Source: JBBPZA01 sp963728925 (GTDB lineage Bacteria; Actinomycetota; Thermoleophilia; Solirubrobacterales; Solirubrobacteraceae). Taken from it: DNA of 64,000 bases. The translations under genes and the position numbers were made by a program. The notes under the pieces were generated by a model that worked only from the letters and a program-made list of their open reading frames with translations, did not search any database and was not told the DNA's origin. Positions 32,874-42,005 of the stretch are shown here, piece after piece. The stretch spans positions 186,001 to 250,000 of the forward strand of contig CAVSMB010000031.1 of the NCBI GenBank assembly GCA_963728925.1. The letters run 5' to 3'. Each line of letters opens with the position of its first letter. The first letter of the stretch is position 1.

Positions 32874-33337
32874 GCGGCGACGCGCGCCCAGAGCGTCGCG
32901 AGCTGTTCGAGCTCGCCCGCCGAGAAGCACGAGAGGAAGTCGCGGCGGATCGCCGCGCGGTGCGTCGGCCGGGCCTCGTCGAGGCGCCGGCCGCCGGCCG
33001 CGGTGAGCACTGCGAAGGACCCGCGCGCGTCGGAGTGGCAGCACGCGCGGGCGATCAGCCCGTCGCGCTCGAGGCGGTCGACGAGGCGCGTGAGCCCGCT
33101 GCGGCTGAGGCAGACGGTGTCCGCGAGGTCGCACATCCGCATCTTGCGGTCCGCCGTGGACCGCAACGCGCACAGCACCTCGTAGGAGGACAGGCCGATG
33201 CTGTGGCCCGCCTCGAGGTCGGCGTCGAGCCGCTTGACCAGGGCGTCGTGCGCCCGCACGAGCCCGCGCCATGCGCGGAGCTCGACGTCACTGAGTTCAG
33301 CCTCCGCGGCCGTGGGTGTCGGCGTCGTCGTGACCAA
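32870..33337 (-). CDS. MarR-family transcriptional regulator
   Basis: The TTG start at 33337 is supported by a strong ribosome site (AAGGAGGG, 8-9 bases upstream) and gives 155 residues. The winged helix is clear: LSSYEVLCALRST, then MRMCDLADTVCLSRSGLTRLVDRLE and the wing DARGSFAVLTAAGGRRL. Three Cys lie in or near the DNA-binding helices (MCDLADTVCLS, RACCHSD), so redox sensing is possible. The target is unknown; hsp20 is convergent and gpmI is on the same strand downstream. Confidence 0.9.
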   Translation of the reverse strand: MVTTTPTPTAAEAELSDVELRAWRGLVRAHDALVKRLDADLEAGHSIGLSSYEVLCALRSTADRKMRMCDLADTVCLSRSGLTRLVDRLERDGLIARACCHSDARGSFAVLTAAGGRRLDEARPTHRAAIRRDFLSCFSAGELEQLATLWARVAA

Positions 33338-33442
33338 CGAAATGTCCCTCCTTACTGCGGTTTCAACATAGCAGCGGAAGCGCCCGGAGAGCGGCGCTGC
33401 GCCACGAACGGAGCGCCCCGCCGAAGCGCAGCGCCACGCTCA

Positions 33443-34978
33443 TCACGCGAGCAGCGACCGTCCCGTCATCTCGGACGGCTGCTCCTCGCCGAGCAGCGCC
33501 AGGAGGGTGGGGGCGACGTCGGCCAGGATCCCGGGCCCCTCGAGCCGCGCGCCGCTGACGGTGACAACGAGGGGCACCGGATTGAGCGAGTGGGCGGTGT
33601 TCGGGCTGCCGTCGGGCTCGAGCATGTGGTCGGCGTTGCCGTGGTCGGCGGTCACCACGCACGCGCCGCCCGCCTCGTGGACGGCAGCGACCACCTCCCG
33701 GAGGCACGCGTCAACGGTCTCGACCGCCTCGACCGCCGCCGGGATCGAGCCGGTGTGCCCGACCATGTCGGTGTTCGCGAAGTTGATCACCGCGAAGCGC
33801 GCGCCGTGCTCGCGCCACGCGCCGGCGAACGCGTCGGCGACCCCGCGCGCGCTCATCTCCGGCTTTCGGTCGTAGGTGGGAACGTCGCGGGGCGACGGGA
33901 TGAGCTCACGCTCCTCGCCCGCGTAGGCTTCCTCCTCGCCGCCGTTGAAGAAGTAGGTGACGTGGGCGTACTTCTCGGTCTCGGCGACGTGGAGCTGGCC
34001 GTGGCCGCGCTCGGAGAGGACCCGGGCGAGGGTGACCGACGGCCGCGCCGGCGGGAAGGCGGACGGGTAGTCCCAGGCCTCCTCGTACTCGGCCATGGTG
34101 GCGAGGTGCTCGACGGGGTCGTGGCCGTGACGGTCGATCTCGGCGAAGCCGGGCTCGGCCAGCGCGCGGACGATCTCGCGCATCCGGTCGGGACGGAAGT
34201 TGAAGCAGATCACGCTGTCGCCGGGGCGGATCGTCGCCTCCTCCCCGACCAGCGTAGGCTCGACGAACTCGTCGGTCTCGTCCCGGGCGTAGGCGTCCTG
34301 GACCGCCTCGTGACCCGTGGCCGCGCGGTGCGGCGCCTCGCCGGCCACCAGCAGATCGTAGGCGCGCTGGATGCGGTCCCAGCGGGTGTCGCGGTCCATC
34401 GCGAAGTAGCGACCGACGACGCTTCCCACGCGTCCCGCGCCCGCCGCGGCGCACCAGCCCTCGACGGTCTCGAGGAATCCGGAGCCGCCATGCGGCAGCG
34501 TGTCGCGTCCGTCGGTGAACGCGTGGATCACGAGGTCGTCGACGCCGAGCTCCGCGCCCATGCCGATCAGCGCTTCCAGGTGGCCGAAGCCCGAGTGGAC
34601 GCCGCCGTCGGAGACGAGCCCGACGAGGTGGACCCGCGGGCCGGCGGCGAAGCCCGCGCGCAGGACCTCGTTCTCGCTAAGCGACCCGTCGGCCACGGCG
34701 TCGTCGATGCGGGTCAGGTCCTGGGTGACCACGGCGCCCGCGCCGAGGTTGAGGTGGCCGACCTCCGAGTTGCCCATCTGTCCCTCGGGAAGGCCGACGC
34801 TGCGCCCGCCGGCCTCCAGGCGCGTGTGCGGGTAGCCGGCCCACAGCTCGTCGAACACCGGCGTGTCGGCCAGCTCCACGGCGTTCCCCGGCCCCGGTTC
34901 CTCGAGCCCCCAGCCGTCGAGCACGACGAGGCAGGCGCGGTCCACGGGGGCGCGGTCGGGCCCGGGCGGGAGGGTCAA
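33443..34978 (-). CDS. gpmI: 2,3-bisphosphoglycerate-independent phosphoglycerate mutase
   Basis: The TTG at 34978 overlaps the tpiA stop (TTGA) and gives 511 residues, the normal length. Motifs run VVLDGWGL (metal Asp), QMGNSEVGHLNLGAG with the phosphorylated Ser, FTDGRDT, FNFRPDRMREI, TYFFNGGEE, NFANTDMVGHTG and TADHGNADHM. It interconverts 3- and 2-phosphoglycerate with two Mn2+ ions. It is the last gene of the gap-pgk remnant-tpiA-gpmI series. Confidence 0.94.
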   Translation of the reverse strand: MTLPPGPDRAPVDRACLVVLDGWGLEEPGPGNAVELADTPVFDELWAGYPHTRLEAGGRSVGLPEGQMGNSEVGHLNLGAGAVVTQDLTRIDDAVADGSLSENEVLRAGFAAGPRVHLVGLVSDGGVHSGFGHLEALIGMGAELGVDDLVIHAFTDGRDTLPHGGSGFLETVEGWCAAAGAGRVGSVVGRYFAMDRDTRWDRIQRAYDLLVAGEAPHRAATGHEAVQDAYARDETDEFVEPTLVGEEATIRPGDSVICFNFRPDRMREIVRALAEPGFAEIDRHGHDPVEHLATMAEYEEAWDYPSAFPPARPSVTLARVLSERGHGQLHVAETEKYAHVTYFFNGGEEEAYAGEERELIPSPRDVPTYDRKPEMSARGVADAFAGAWREHGARFAVINFANTDMVGHTGSIPAAVEAVETVDACLREVVAAVHEAGGACVVTADHGNADHMLEPDGSPNTAHSLNPVPLVVTVSGARLEGPGILADVAPTLLALLGEEQPSEMTGRSLLA

Positions 34979-35733
34979 GGGCGCGCCGCCGCCACGATCT
35001 GCGCGAACGACCCCGGATGCAGGCTCGCGCCGCCGACCAGCGCGCCGTCGACATCGGGCAGCGCGAGGATCTCGCTCGCGCTGTCCGGCTTGACGCTTCC
35101 GCCGTAGAGGATCCGCACATGCTCGGCCGCGGGCGTGTGGCGGTCCTCGATCAGCGCCCGCACGAAGGCAATCGCGTCCTGGGCCTGCTCGGGCGTCGCA
35201 ACCTGCCCGGTACCGATCGCCCAGACCGGCTCGTAGGCCACCACGACCTCGGCGAGGCGCTCGTCGGGCACGTCGCGCAGGCCCTCCTGGACCTGGTGGC
35301 GCAGGCGCCGCTCGGTGTCGCCGTTCTCGCGCTCCTCCTCGCTCTCGCCGACGCACAGCATCGGCACGAGGTCGTACTCGAGCGCGGCGGGCACCTTCAT
35401 CTGGAGATGGCGGTCGGTCTCGCCGAAGTGCTGGCGACGCTCCGAGTGCCCGAGAACGGTGCCGTCGACGTCCAGCTCGGCGAGCATCGGCGGGGAGATC
35501 TCGCCGGTGAACGCGCCCTCGGAAAGCTCGTGCATGGTCTGGGCGAAGACCCGCACGCGCGAGCCGCGCGCGCTGTCGACCATCGGGCCCAGGGCGGTGA
35601 AGGGCGGGCACACGACGACGTCCACCCCGTCGGCGGTCGAGACCTCGGGCAGCAGCGCCTGGATGTAGGCCTCAGCCTCCGCGACGGTCTTGTGCATCTT
35701 CCAGTTGGCGGCGATGACGGGGGTGCGGCTCAT
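34975..35733 (-). CDS. tpiA: Triosephosphate isomerase
   Basis: The 252-residue protein has all the active-site residues: IAANWKMHKT (Asn, Lys), GTVLGHSERRQHFGE (His) and VVAYEPVWAIGTGQVA (Glu). The phosphate loop (LYGGSVKPDSA) and VGGASL also match. It interconverts dihydroxyacetone phosphate and glyceraldehyde 3-phosphate. Its ATG overlaps the stop of the pgk remnant and its own stop overlaps the gpmI start. Confidence 0.95.
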   Translation of the reverse strand: MSRTPVIAANWKMHKTVAEAEAYIQALLPEVSTADGVDVVVCPPFTALGPMVDSARGSRVRVFAQTMHELSEGAFTGEISPPMLAELDVDGTVLGHSERRQHFGETDRHLQMKVPAALEYDLVPMLCVGESEEERENGDTERRLRHQVQEGLRDVPDERLAEVVVAYEPVWAIGTGQVATPEQAQDAIAFVRALIEDRHTPAAEHVRILYGGSVKPDSASEILALPDVDGALVGGASLHPGSFAQIVAAARP

Positions 35734-36028
35734 CCCAGGCCCTGCACCCCGGGCAGGGGCTTGCCCTCCACGAGCTCAAGGGAGGCACCGCCGCCTGTGG
35801 AAACGTGATCGATGCGATCGATCAACCCGAATGCCTCCAGCGCGGCGACCGAGGCGGGCCCGACGCCGTCCTCCTCGCAGAGCGAGTCACCGGTCGCATG
35901 GCCCTGCGCGCCGGAGCTCTCGAGCAGACGGTCGACGACGCCGATCTTGTCGGCCACCTTCGCCCCGCCGACGATCGCCACGAAGGGCCGGGGCGGGGCT
36001 CGCAGAATCTCCTCGTCGTCGAGGGTCC

Positions 36029-36032
<4 letters not shown>
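35730..36032 (-). pseudogene. pgk: Phosphoglycerate kinase reduced in frame to 100 codons
   Basis: The GTG overlaps the gap stop (GTGA) and the stop overlaps the tpiA start (ATGA), as expected for pgk in this operon. The product starts MRTLDD, the usual actinobacterial pgk start. It then jumps to EEILRAPPRPFVAIVGGAKVADKIG, continues GVVDRLLE, AQGHATGDSLCEEDGV, and then ASVAALEAFGLIDRIDHVST to the family's C-terminus (GGGASLELVEGKPLPG). A normal enzyme has about 390-400 residues. The N-domain substrate site, the GGAM helix and the nucleotide site (NGPMGVFE) are missing, so it cannot be active. All joins keep the frame. Confidence 0.88.
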
Positions 36033-37063
<1,031 letters not shown>

Positions 37064-37160
37064 GCTGACCTGTCCTCCTCGGCGACGTGTCGAAACAGGC
37101 GCCGGACGTCGCCCGGCGCGTAGCGAAGGCTATCAGCGGGCCCGCCGGCCGAGCCCGCCC

Positions 37161-38156
37161 TCAGGTACTGGATTGGGGTTGCCGGTCGACGTCGCGGTGG
37201 GAGACCTCGACCAAGTACTCGCCGCGCCGGCCGTAGAGCGCCGCAAGATGCTCGGCGATGACCACCGAGCGGTGACGCCCGCCCGTACAGCCGATGGCCA
37301 CGTTGAGGTGCGCCTTGCCCTCGGCCACGTACTGGGGAAGGAGGTAGTCGAGCAGCGGGATCAACCGGCCGTAGAAGGCCTCGAGCTCGCCGCCGCGGTT
37401 GACGTAGGCGACGATCCGCGGGTCGGTGCCGGTGAGCGGCCGCAGGCGCGCTTCGTAGTGGGGGTTGGGCAGGAAGCGCACGTCGAAGGACAGGTCGGCG
37501 TCGCGCGGAGGGCCGTGCTTGTGGCCGAAGCTCGTGAAGGTCACCGCAAGCTTCCCCGGCGTCGTGGTGGGAAGCATCTCGTCGGCGATCCGTCGGCGCA
37601 GCTGCGAGGCCTTCAGCCCGGTGGTGTCAATGACGACCTCCGCTCGCTCCTTGAGCGGTCCGAGCAGCAGCCGCTCGGCGGCGATCCCGTCGACGACACT
37701 GCCCGTCGGCGCGAGCGGGTGGCGTCGCCGCGTCTCCTGGAAGCGCGTGAGCAGCGTCTGCTCGTCGGCGTCGAGGAACAGCAGCCGGTGCGCGACCCCG
37801 GCGCGCGTGAGCTCGTCGAGGACCGCGACGAGGCCGTCGAAGTAGTCGCCGCCGCGCACGTCGGAGACCACCGCGGCCTTCTCGACCTTGGAGCCCTCGT
37901 GGAGGAAGAGGTCGGCGAGATGGCCGATCATCTCGGGCGGGAGGTTGTCGACGCAGAAGTAGCCGGCGTCCTCGAAGAGGTGCATGGCGGTCGACTTGCC
38001 GGCTCCGGAGAAGCCGCTGATGACGACGAGGTCCTGGAGCTGGGAGGGCTCGCCGTGGGACCCCCGCCCGTCCCGACGACCGCTGCGCAGCCGCTCGGTC
38101 AGCCGAGCAGGCCGAGTCGCTTCCATGGATTCCAGTCTGGCGCGCTCTTCGGACAT
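37161..38156 (-). CDS. rapZ: RapZ-family nucleotide-binding protein
   Basis: The 331-residue protein has the Walker A motif VISGFSGAGKSTAM, the AGYFCVDNLPP segment, VVIDTTGLKASQLRRRI, and the RapZ C-terminal domain (FTSFGHKHG, DVRFLPNPHY, IGCTGGRHRSVVIAE). In E. coli RapZ guides RNase E to GlmZ; in actinobacteria it works in cell-wall precursor control. In most actinobacteria it lies uvrC-rapZ-yvcK-whiA-gap; here yvcK and whiA are absent and gap follows directly. Confidence 0.93.
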   Translation of the reverse strand: MSEERARLESMEATRPARLTERLRSGRRDGRGSHGEPSQLQDLVVISGFSGAGKSTAMHLFEDAGYFCVDNLPPEMIGHLADLFLHEGSKVEKAAVVSDVRGGDYFDGLVAVLDELTRAGVAHRLLFLDADEQTLLTRFQETRRRHPLAPTGSVVDGIAAERLLLGPLKERAEVVIDTTGLKASQLRRRIADEMLPTTTPGKLAVTFTSFGHKHGPPRDADLSFDVRFLPNPHYEARLRPLTGTDPRIVAYVNRGGELEAFYGRLIPLLDYLLPQYVAEGKAHLNVAIGCTGGRHRSVVIAEHLAALYGRRGEYLVEVSHRDVDRQPQSST

Positions 38157-38208
38157 GGTGCTACCGCCGTGTTAACGACTCTAGAGCGCGCGTGGCTCGG
38201 AAGCGCAG

Positions 38209-40098
38209 TCAGCGTCCGGTCTTGTTCAGCGAGGCGTAGAGCTCGCGCGCGACCTTGCCCGGGACGCCGGGGACCGCCTCGAGCTCTTCGCGGGAGGCGG
38301 CCAGCACGTTCTCGGGCGAGCCGAAGTGCTTGAGCAGCGCGCGCTTGCGGGCGGGGCCGATGCCCGAGAGGCCATCGAAGATCGACTCGGTCATCGCGCG
38401 GTCGCGACGCACGCGGTGATGGGTGATCGCAAAGCGATGGGCCTCGTCGCGGACGCGCTGGAGGAGCTGGAGCTCGGGGGTGTCGTGGTCGAGCCGCAGC
38501 GGTGCCCCGCGGCCCGGGATGTAGAGCTCCTCGATGCGCTTGGCCAGCGCGACCACGACGACGCCACGGTCGCGGAAGCCCGGAAGCGCCGCGACCGCGC
38601 TCGAGAGCTGGCCCTGGCCGCCGTCGATCACCACGAGGTTGGGCAGCGCCGCGAAGCTCGGGTCGTACTCGCGCTCATGGGGCGAGATGTCGTGCTGGCG
38701 CTCGAACTGCGACAGCCGGCGCGTGAGCACCTCGGACATCGCGGCGAAGTCGTCCGCGCCCTCGAAGCCGCGGATGCGGAAGCGCCGGTAGTCGGCCTTC
38801 TTGGGCGCGCCGCCCTCGAAGACGACCATCGAGGCGACGTTGTTGGTCCCCATGAGGTTGGAGATGTCGAAGCACTCGATGCGTAACGGCACCGTGTCGA
38901 GGTTCAGCGCACGCTGAAGGCCGTCGAGCGCCTCGACGCGGCTTTGGCGGCGGCGCTGGTCCTTGAGCTTCTCCTGGTCGAGGGCCAGCCGCGCGTTGCG
39001 CTCGGCGAGCTCGAGGATGCGCCGCTTGTCCCCTCGCTCGGCGTGGCGCAGCTCGACCGCCCCGCCGCGGCGCTCGGCCAGCGCCTCGGCCAGCGCAGTC
39101 TCCGCCCCCACCCCCTGCTGGACGACGATCTGGGGCGGGATCGCCATCGCGCTCCCGTAGTACTGGAGGATGAACTCCTCGGCGACCTCCTCGACGCCGC
39201 GCCCCGCCTCGTTGAGCAGGTAGAAGCTCTGGCGATCCGAGAGCACGCCGTCGCGGACCTGGAAGACCTGCGCGTTGGCGTCGGTCTCCTCGACCGCCAC
39301 GGCGATCGCGTCGAGCGTTCCGACCGCCTCGTTGGAGATGCGCTGGCGCTCGAGCAACGAGCGGACGGCGCGCAGCCGGTTGCGCTCGAGGGCGGCCTGC
39401 TCGAAGCGCTGCTCTTCGGACGCTTGCTCCATGCGGCGCTCGAGCTGGGCCTCGATCTCGCGGTAGCGCCCGGAGAGGAAGTCCACGACGCCGTCGATCA
39501 TGCCCCGGTACTCGCCCTTGTCGACGTAGCCGACGCAGGGCGCCTCGCAGCGCTTGATGTAGTAGTCGAGGCATGGCGATCCCGAGCGGCGCCCCGGCTC
39601 GGGGCCCTCGCAGGAGCGGAAGAGGAAGATCTTCTGCAGCAGGTCCAGGGTGCCGCGGACCTTCTTGGCGTTGGAGTAGGGCCCGAAGTACGCGCGCTCG
39701 CGGCGGTGGCGCTCGCGCGTGAAGAAGACGCGCGGGAAGTCCTCCTCCATGCTGATCGCAATGTAGGGGTAGGACTTGTCATCGCGCAGGCGGATGTTGA
39801 AGCGCGGCTTGTACTGCTTGATGAAGTTCTGCTCGGCGAGCAGCGCCTCGGCCTCGGTGTCGACCGCGAGGTACTCGATGGCCTCGACCAGCTCGCGCAG
39901 CTCGACGAAGCCGCGGGTCGTGGGGCTCGAGAAGTGCGAGGCCACGCGCTTGCGGATCGACTTCGCCTTGCCGACGTAGATCACCCGCCCGCGCGCGTCG
40001 CGGAACAGGTACACGCCTGGCGCGTCGGGCAGCGCGCGACGCTGCTCGGAGAGTCGCCCGAGAACGCGCTTGGTCGTGGTCGGGGCGGAGGTGGCCAT
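38209..40098 (-). CDS. uvrC: Excinuclease ABC subunit C
   Basis: The 629-residue protein has the GIY-YIG nuclease domain (GVYLFRDARGRVIYVGKAKSI), a Cys cluster (CLDYYIKRCEAPCVGYVD), and a UVR helix pair (EQRFEQAALERNRLRAVRSL). The RNase H-like second nuclease domain follows (ECFDISNLMGTNNVASMVVF, NLVVIDGGQGQL) and then the HhH domain (LSGIGPARKRALLKHF). It makes both incisions in nucleotide excision repair with UvrAB. It precedes rapZ. Confidence 0.96.
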   Translation of the reverse strand: MATSAPTTTKRVLGRLSEQRRALPDAPGVYLFRDARGRVIYVGKAKSIRKRVASHFSSPTTRGFVELRELVEAIEYLAVDTEAEALLAEQNFIKQYKPRFNIRLRDDKSYPYIAISMEEDFPRVFFTRERHRRERAYFGPYSNAKKVRGTLDLLQKIFLFRSCEGPEPGRRSGSPCLDYYIKRCEAPCVGYVDKGEYRGMIDGVVDFLSGRYREIEAQLERRMEQASEEQRFEQAALERNRLRAVRSLLERQRISNEAVGTLDAIAVAVEETDANAQVFQVRDGVLSDRQSFYLLNEAGRGVEEVAEEFILQYYGSAMAIPPQIVVQQGVGAETALAEALAERRGGAVELRHAERGDKRRILELAERNARLALDQEKLKDQRRRQSRVEALDGLQRALNLDTVPLRIECFDISNLMGTNNVASMVVFEGGAPKKADYRRFRIRGFEGADDFAAMSEVLTRRLSQFERQHDISPHEREYDPSFAALPNLVVIDGGQGQLSSAVAALPGFRDRGVVVVALAKRIEELYIPGRGAPLRLDHDTPELQLLQRVRDEAHRFAITHHRVRRDRAMTESIFDGLSGIGPARKRALLKHFGSPENVLAASREELEAVPGVPGKVARELYASLNKTGR

Positions 40099-40127
40099 CT
40101 CTTTCGAGGATAGGCTGCGGCCCCGCC

Positions 40128-41156
40128 GTGTCCGGGCCGACCGTAAACCTCCATTCCGATACCCAGACGCGCCCGTCGGAGGGCATGCGCCGCGCGATGG
40201 CCGCGGCAGAGGTCGGCGACGAGCAGCGCAAGCTCGATCCGACGGTCAATCGCCTGCAGGAGCGCGTCGCCGAGCTGCTCGGCCACGAGGCGGCCCTGTT
40301 CCTCCCAACCGGGACGCTGTGCAACGTCATCGCGACGCGCCTGCACGTGCGCCCGGGTGGCGACGAGGTGCTGCTGCACCACAGCGCCCACCCGTTCCAC
40401 GCCGAGGCGGCCGGCCCGGCAACGATCTCGGGGGCGACGTTGCACCCCCTGGACGGCGAGGGCGGGAGCGTCGAGCCGGCGACCTTCGAGGCCGCCGTCC
40501 ACCCTCCGGGCGACCGCTACGGGCCACGGACCAGGCTGCTGTGGGTCGAGCAGACGACCAACCTCGCGGGCGGCCGGGTGTGGCCGCGCGAGACCGTCCG
40601 GGGCGTGCTCGACGTCGCCCGGCGCCACGGCCTGCGCGCGCATCTGGACGGGGCCCGCCTCATGAACGCCGTGGTCGCCAGCGGCGTCGCGCCGGCGGAC
40701 TGGGCGTCGGGCTTCGACAGCGCGTGGCTGGACTTCAGCAAGGGCCTGGGAGCGCCCATGGGCGCGTGCCTGGCCGGCTCGGCCGAGCTGATCGATGAGG
40801 CGTGGCGCTACAAGCAGATGTTCGGCGGCGCGCTCCGACAGTCCGGTGTCGCCGCGGCCGCCGCGCTCTACGCGCTCGAGCACAACGTCGAGCGGCTCGC
40901 CCAGGACCACGAGCACGCACGCCTGCTGGCCGAGGGGCTCGCGGAGCTCGACGGGGTGTCCCTCGACCCGTCCGCCGTGGAGACCAACATCGTGATCTTC
41001 TCGGCGCCCGATCCCGCCGGGCTGATCGCGGCGCTCGCCCGCGAGGGCGTCGAGTTCTCGCCCGTCGGGCGCGATCGAGTCCGCGCCGTCACCCACCTCG
41101 ACGTCGACCGCGCGGGAATCGAGCGCGCCGTCGCCGCCGCCCGCGCAGTCTTGTGA
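40128..41156 (+). CDS. Low-specificity L-threonine aldolase family PLP enzyme
   Basis: The 342-residue protein starts at GTG, close to the divergent uvrC start. It has VNLHSDTQTRPSEGMRRAM, the HLDGARLMNA segment with the PLP-binding Asp, and FSKGLGAPMGACLAGS with the PLP Lys. It should cleave threonine to glycine and acetaldehyde or act on related beta-hydroxy amino acids. The family also includes beta-eliminating lyases, so the substrate is not certain. Confidence 0.9.
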   Translation: MSGPTVNLHSDTQTRPSEGMRRAMAAAEVGDEQRKLDPTVNRLQERVAELLGHEAALFLPTGTLCNVIATRLHVRPGGDEVLLHHSAHPFHAEAAGPATISGATLHPLDGEGGSVEPATFEAAVHPPGDRYGPRTRLLWVEQTTNLAGGRVWPRETVRGVLDVARRHGLRAHLDGARLMNAVVASGVAPADWASGFDSAWLDFSKGLGAPMGACLAGSAELIDEAWRYKQMFGGALRQSGVAAAAALYALEHNVERLAQDHEHARLLAEGLAELDGVSLDPSAVETNIVIFSAPDPAGLIAALAREGVEFSPVGRDRVRAVTHLDVDRAGIERAVAAARAVL

Positions 41157-41206
41157 CCGATCGCACAGACGGCCCGCGGCCGTCGCGGGCGTATTCTCCG
41201 GCGTTC

Positions 41207-42001
41207 ATGGAGAGGGCGACCGCCACCGCCACCGACGTCGTGCTCGAAGCGCGCGACGGCGAGATCGCGATGCTCACCCTCAACCGGCCCGCCCAGCGCA
41301 ACGCGCTCTCGCTCGAGCTCATGGCGCGGCTCCTCGAGGCGCTCGCGCGGATCCGCGCCGACGAGGACGTCCGCGCCGTCGTGCTCGCCGGCGCCGGCCC
41401 GGCCTTCTGCGCCGGCCACGACCTCGCCGAGATGACGGGACGCGGGCTCGACGACTATCGCGCGATCTTCGAGCGTTGCACCGAGCTCATGCTCGCCATC
41501 CACGAGCTGCCCCAGCCCGTGATCGCACGCGTTCACGGCACGGCGACTGCGGCGGGCTGCCAGCTCGTGGCCGCGTGCGACCTCGCGGTCGCCTCCAGCC
41601 GCGCGCGCTTCGCCACCCCGGGCGTGAAGATCGGCCTCTTCTGCTCGACGCCGATGGTCGAGGTGGCGCGCGCGGTCGGGCGCAAGCGCGCGATGGAGCT
41701 GCTGCTCACCGGCACGCCGATCGATGCCGAGGTCGCCGCCGAGTGGGGACTGGTCAACGACGTGGTCGAGCACGACGCCCTGGACGCACGCGTGCAGGCG
41801 CTCGCTCGGCAGGTCGGCAGCGCGAGCCCGCTGACCGTCCGCATCGGCAAGCAGGCCTTCTACGAGAACGTCGACCTCGGGCTGCACGCCGCCTACGAGC
41901 ACGCTCGCGAGGTCATGTCGCGCAACGCGATCACCGGCGACGCGCAGGAGGGCATGTCGGCCTTCCTCGACAAGCGCGAACCGCGGTGGCGAGGGGAGTA
42001 A
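41207..42001 (+). CDS. Enoyl-CoA hydratase/isomerase family protein
   Basis: The ATG at 41207 gives 264 residues. Crotonase-fold markers are present: LTLNRPAQRNALSLEL, the oxyanion hole AGAGPAFCAGHDLAEM, and VHGTATAAGCQLVAACDLAVAS followed by TPGVKIGLFCSTPM. It resembles human ECHDC3. The second catalytic Glu of true hydratases is not obvious, so isomerase or another activity is possible. It is followed after 4 bases by the molybdopterin oxidoreductase. Confidence 0.87.
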   Translation: MERATATATDVVLEARDGEIAMLTLNRPAQRNALSLELMARLLEALARIRADEDVRAVVLAGAGPAFCAGHDLAEMTGRGLDDYRAIFERCTELMLAIHELPQPVIARVHGTATAAGCQLVAACDLAVASSRARFATPGVKIGLFCSTPMVEVARAVGRKRAMELLLTGTPIDAEVAAEWGLVNDVVEHDALDARVQALARQVGSASPLTVRIGKQAFYENVDLGLHAAYEHAREVMSRNAITGDAQEGMSAFLDKREPRWRGE

Positions 42002-42005
42002 CGAG

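Noticed and set aside
32960..35107. A 715-codon plus-strand frame opposite marR, gpmI and tpiA
   Set aside because: It mirrors three well-defined genes on the other strand and has only biased, repetitive composition.
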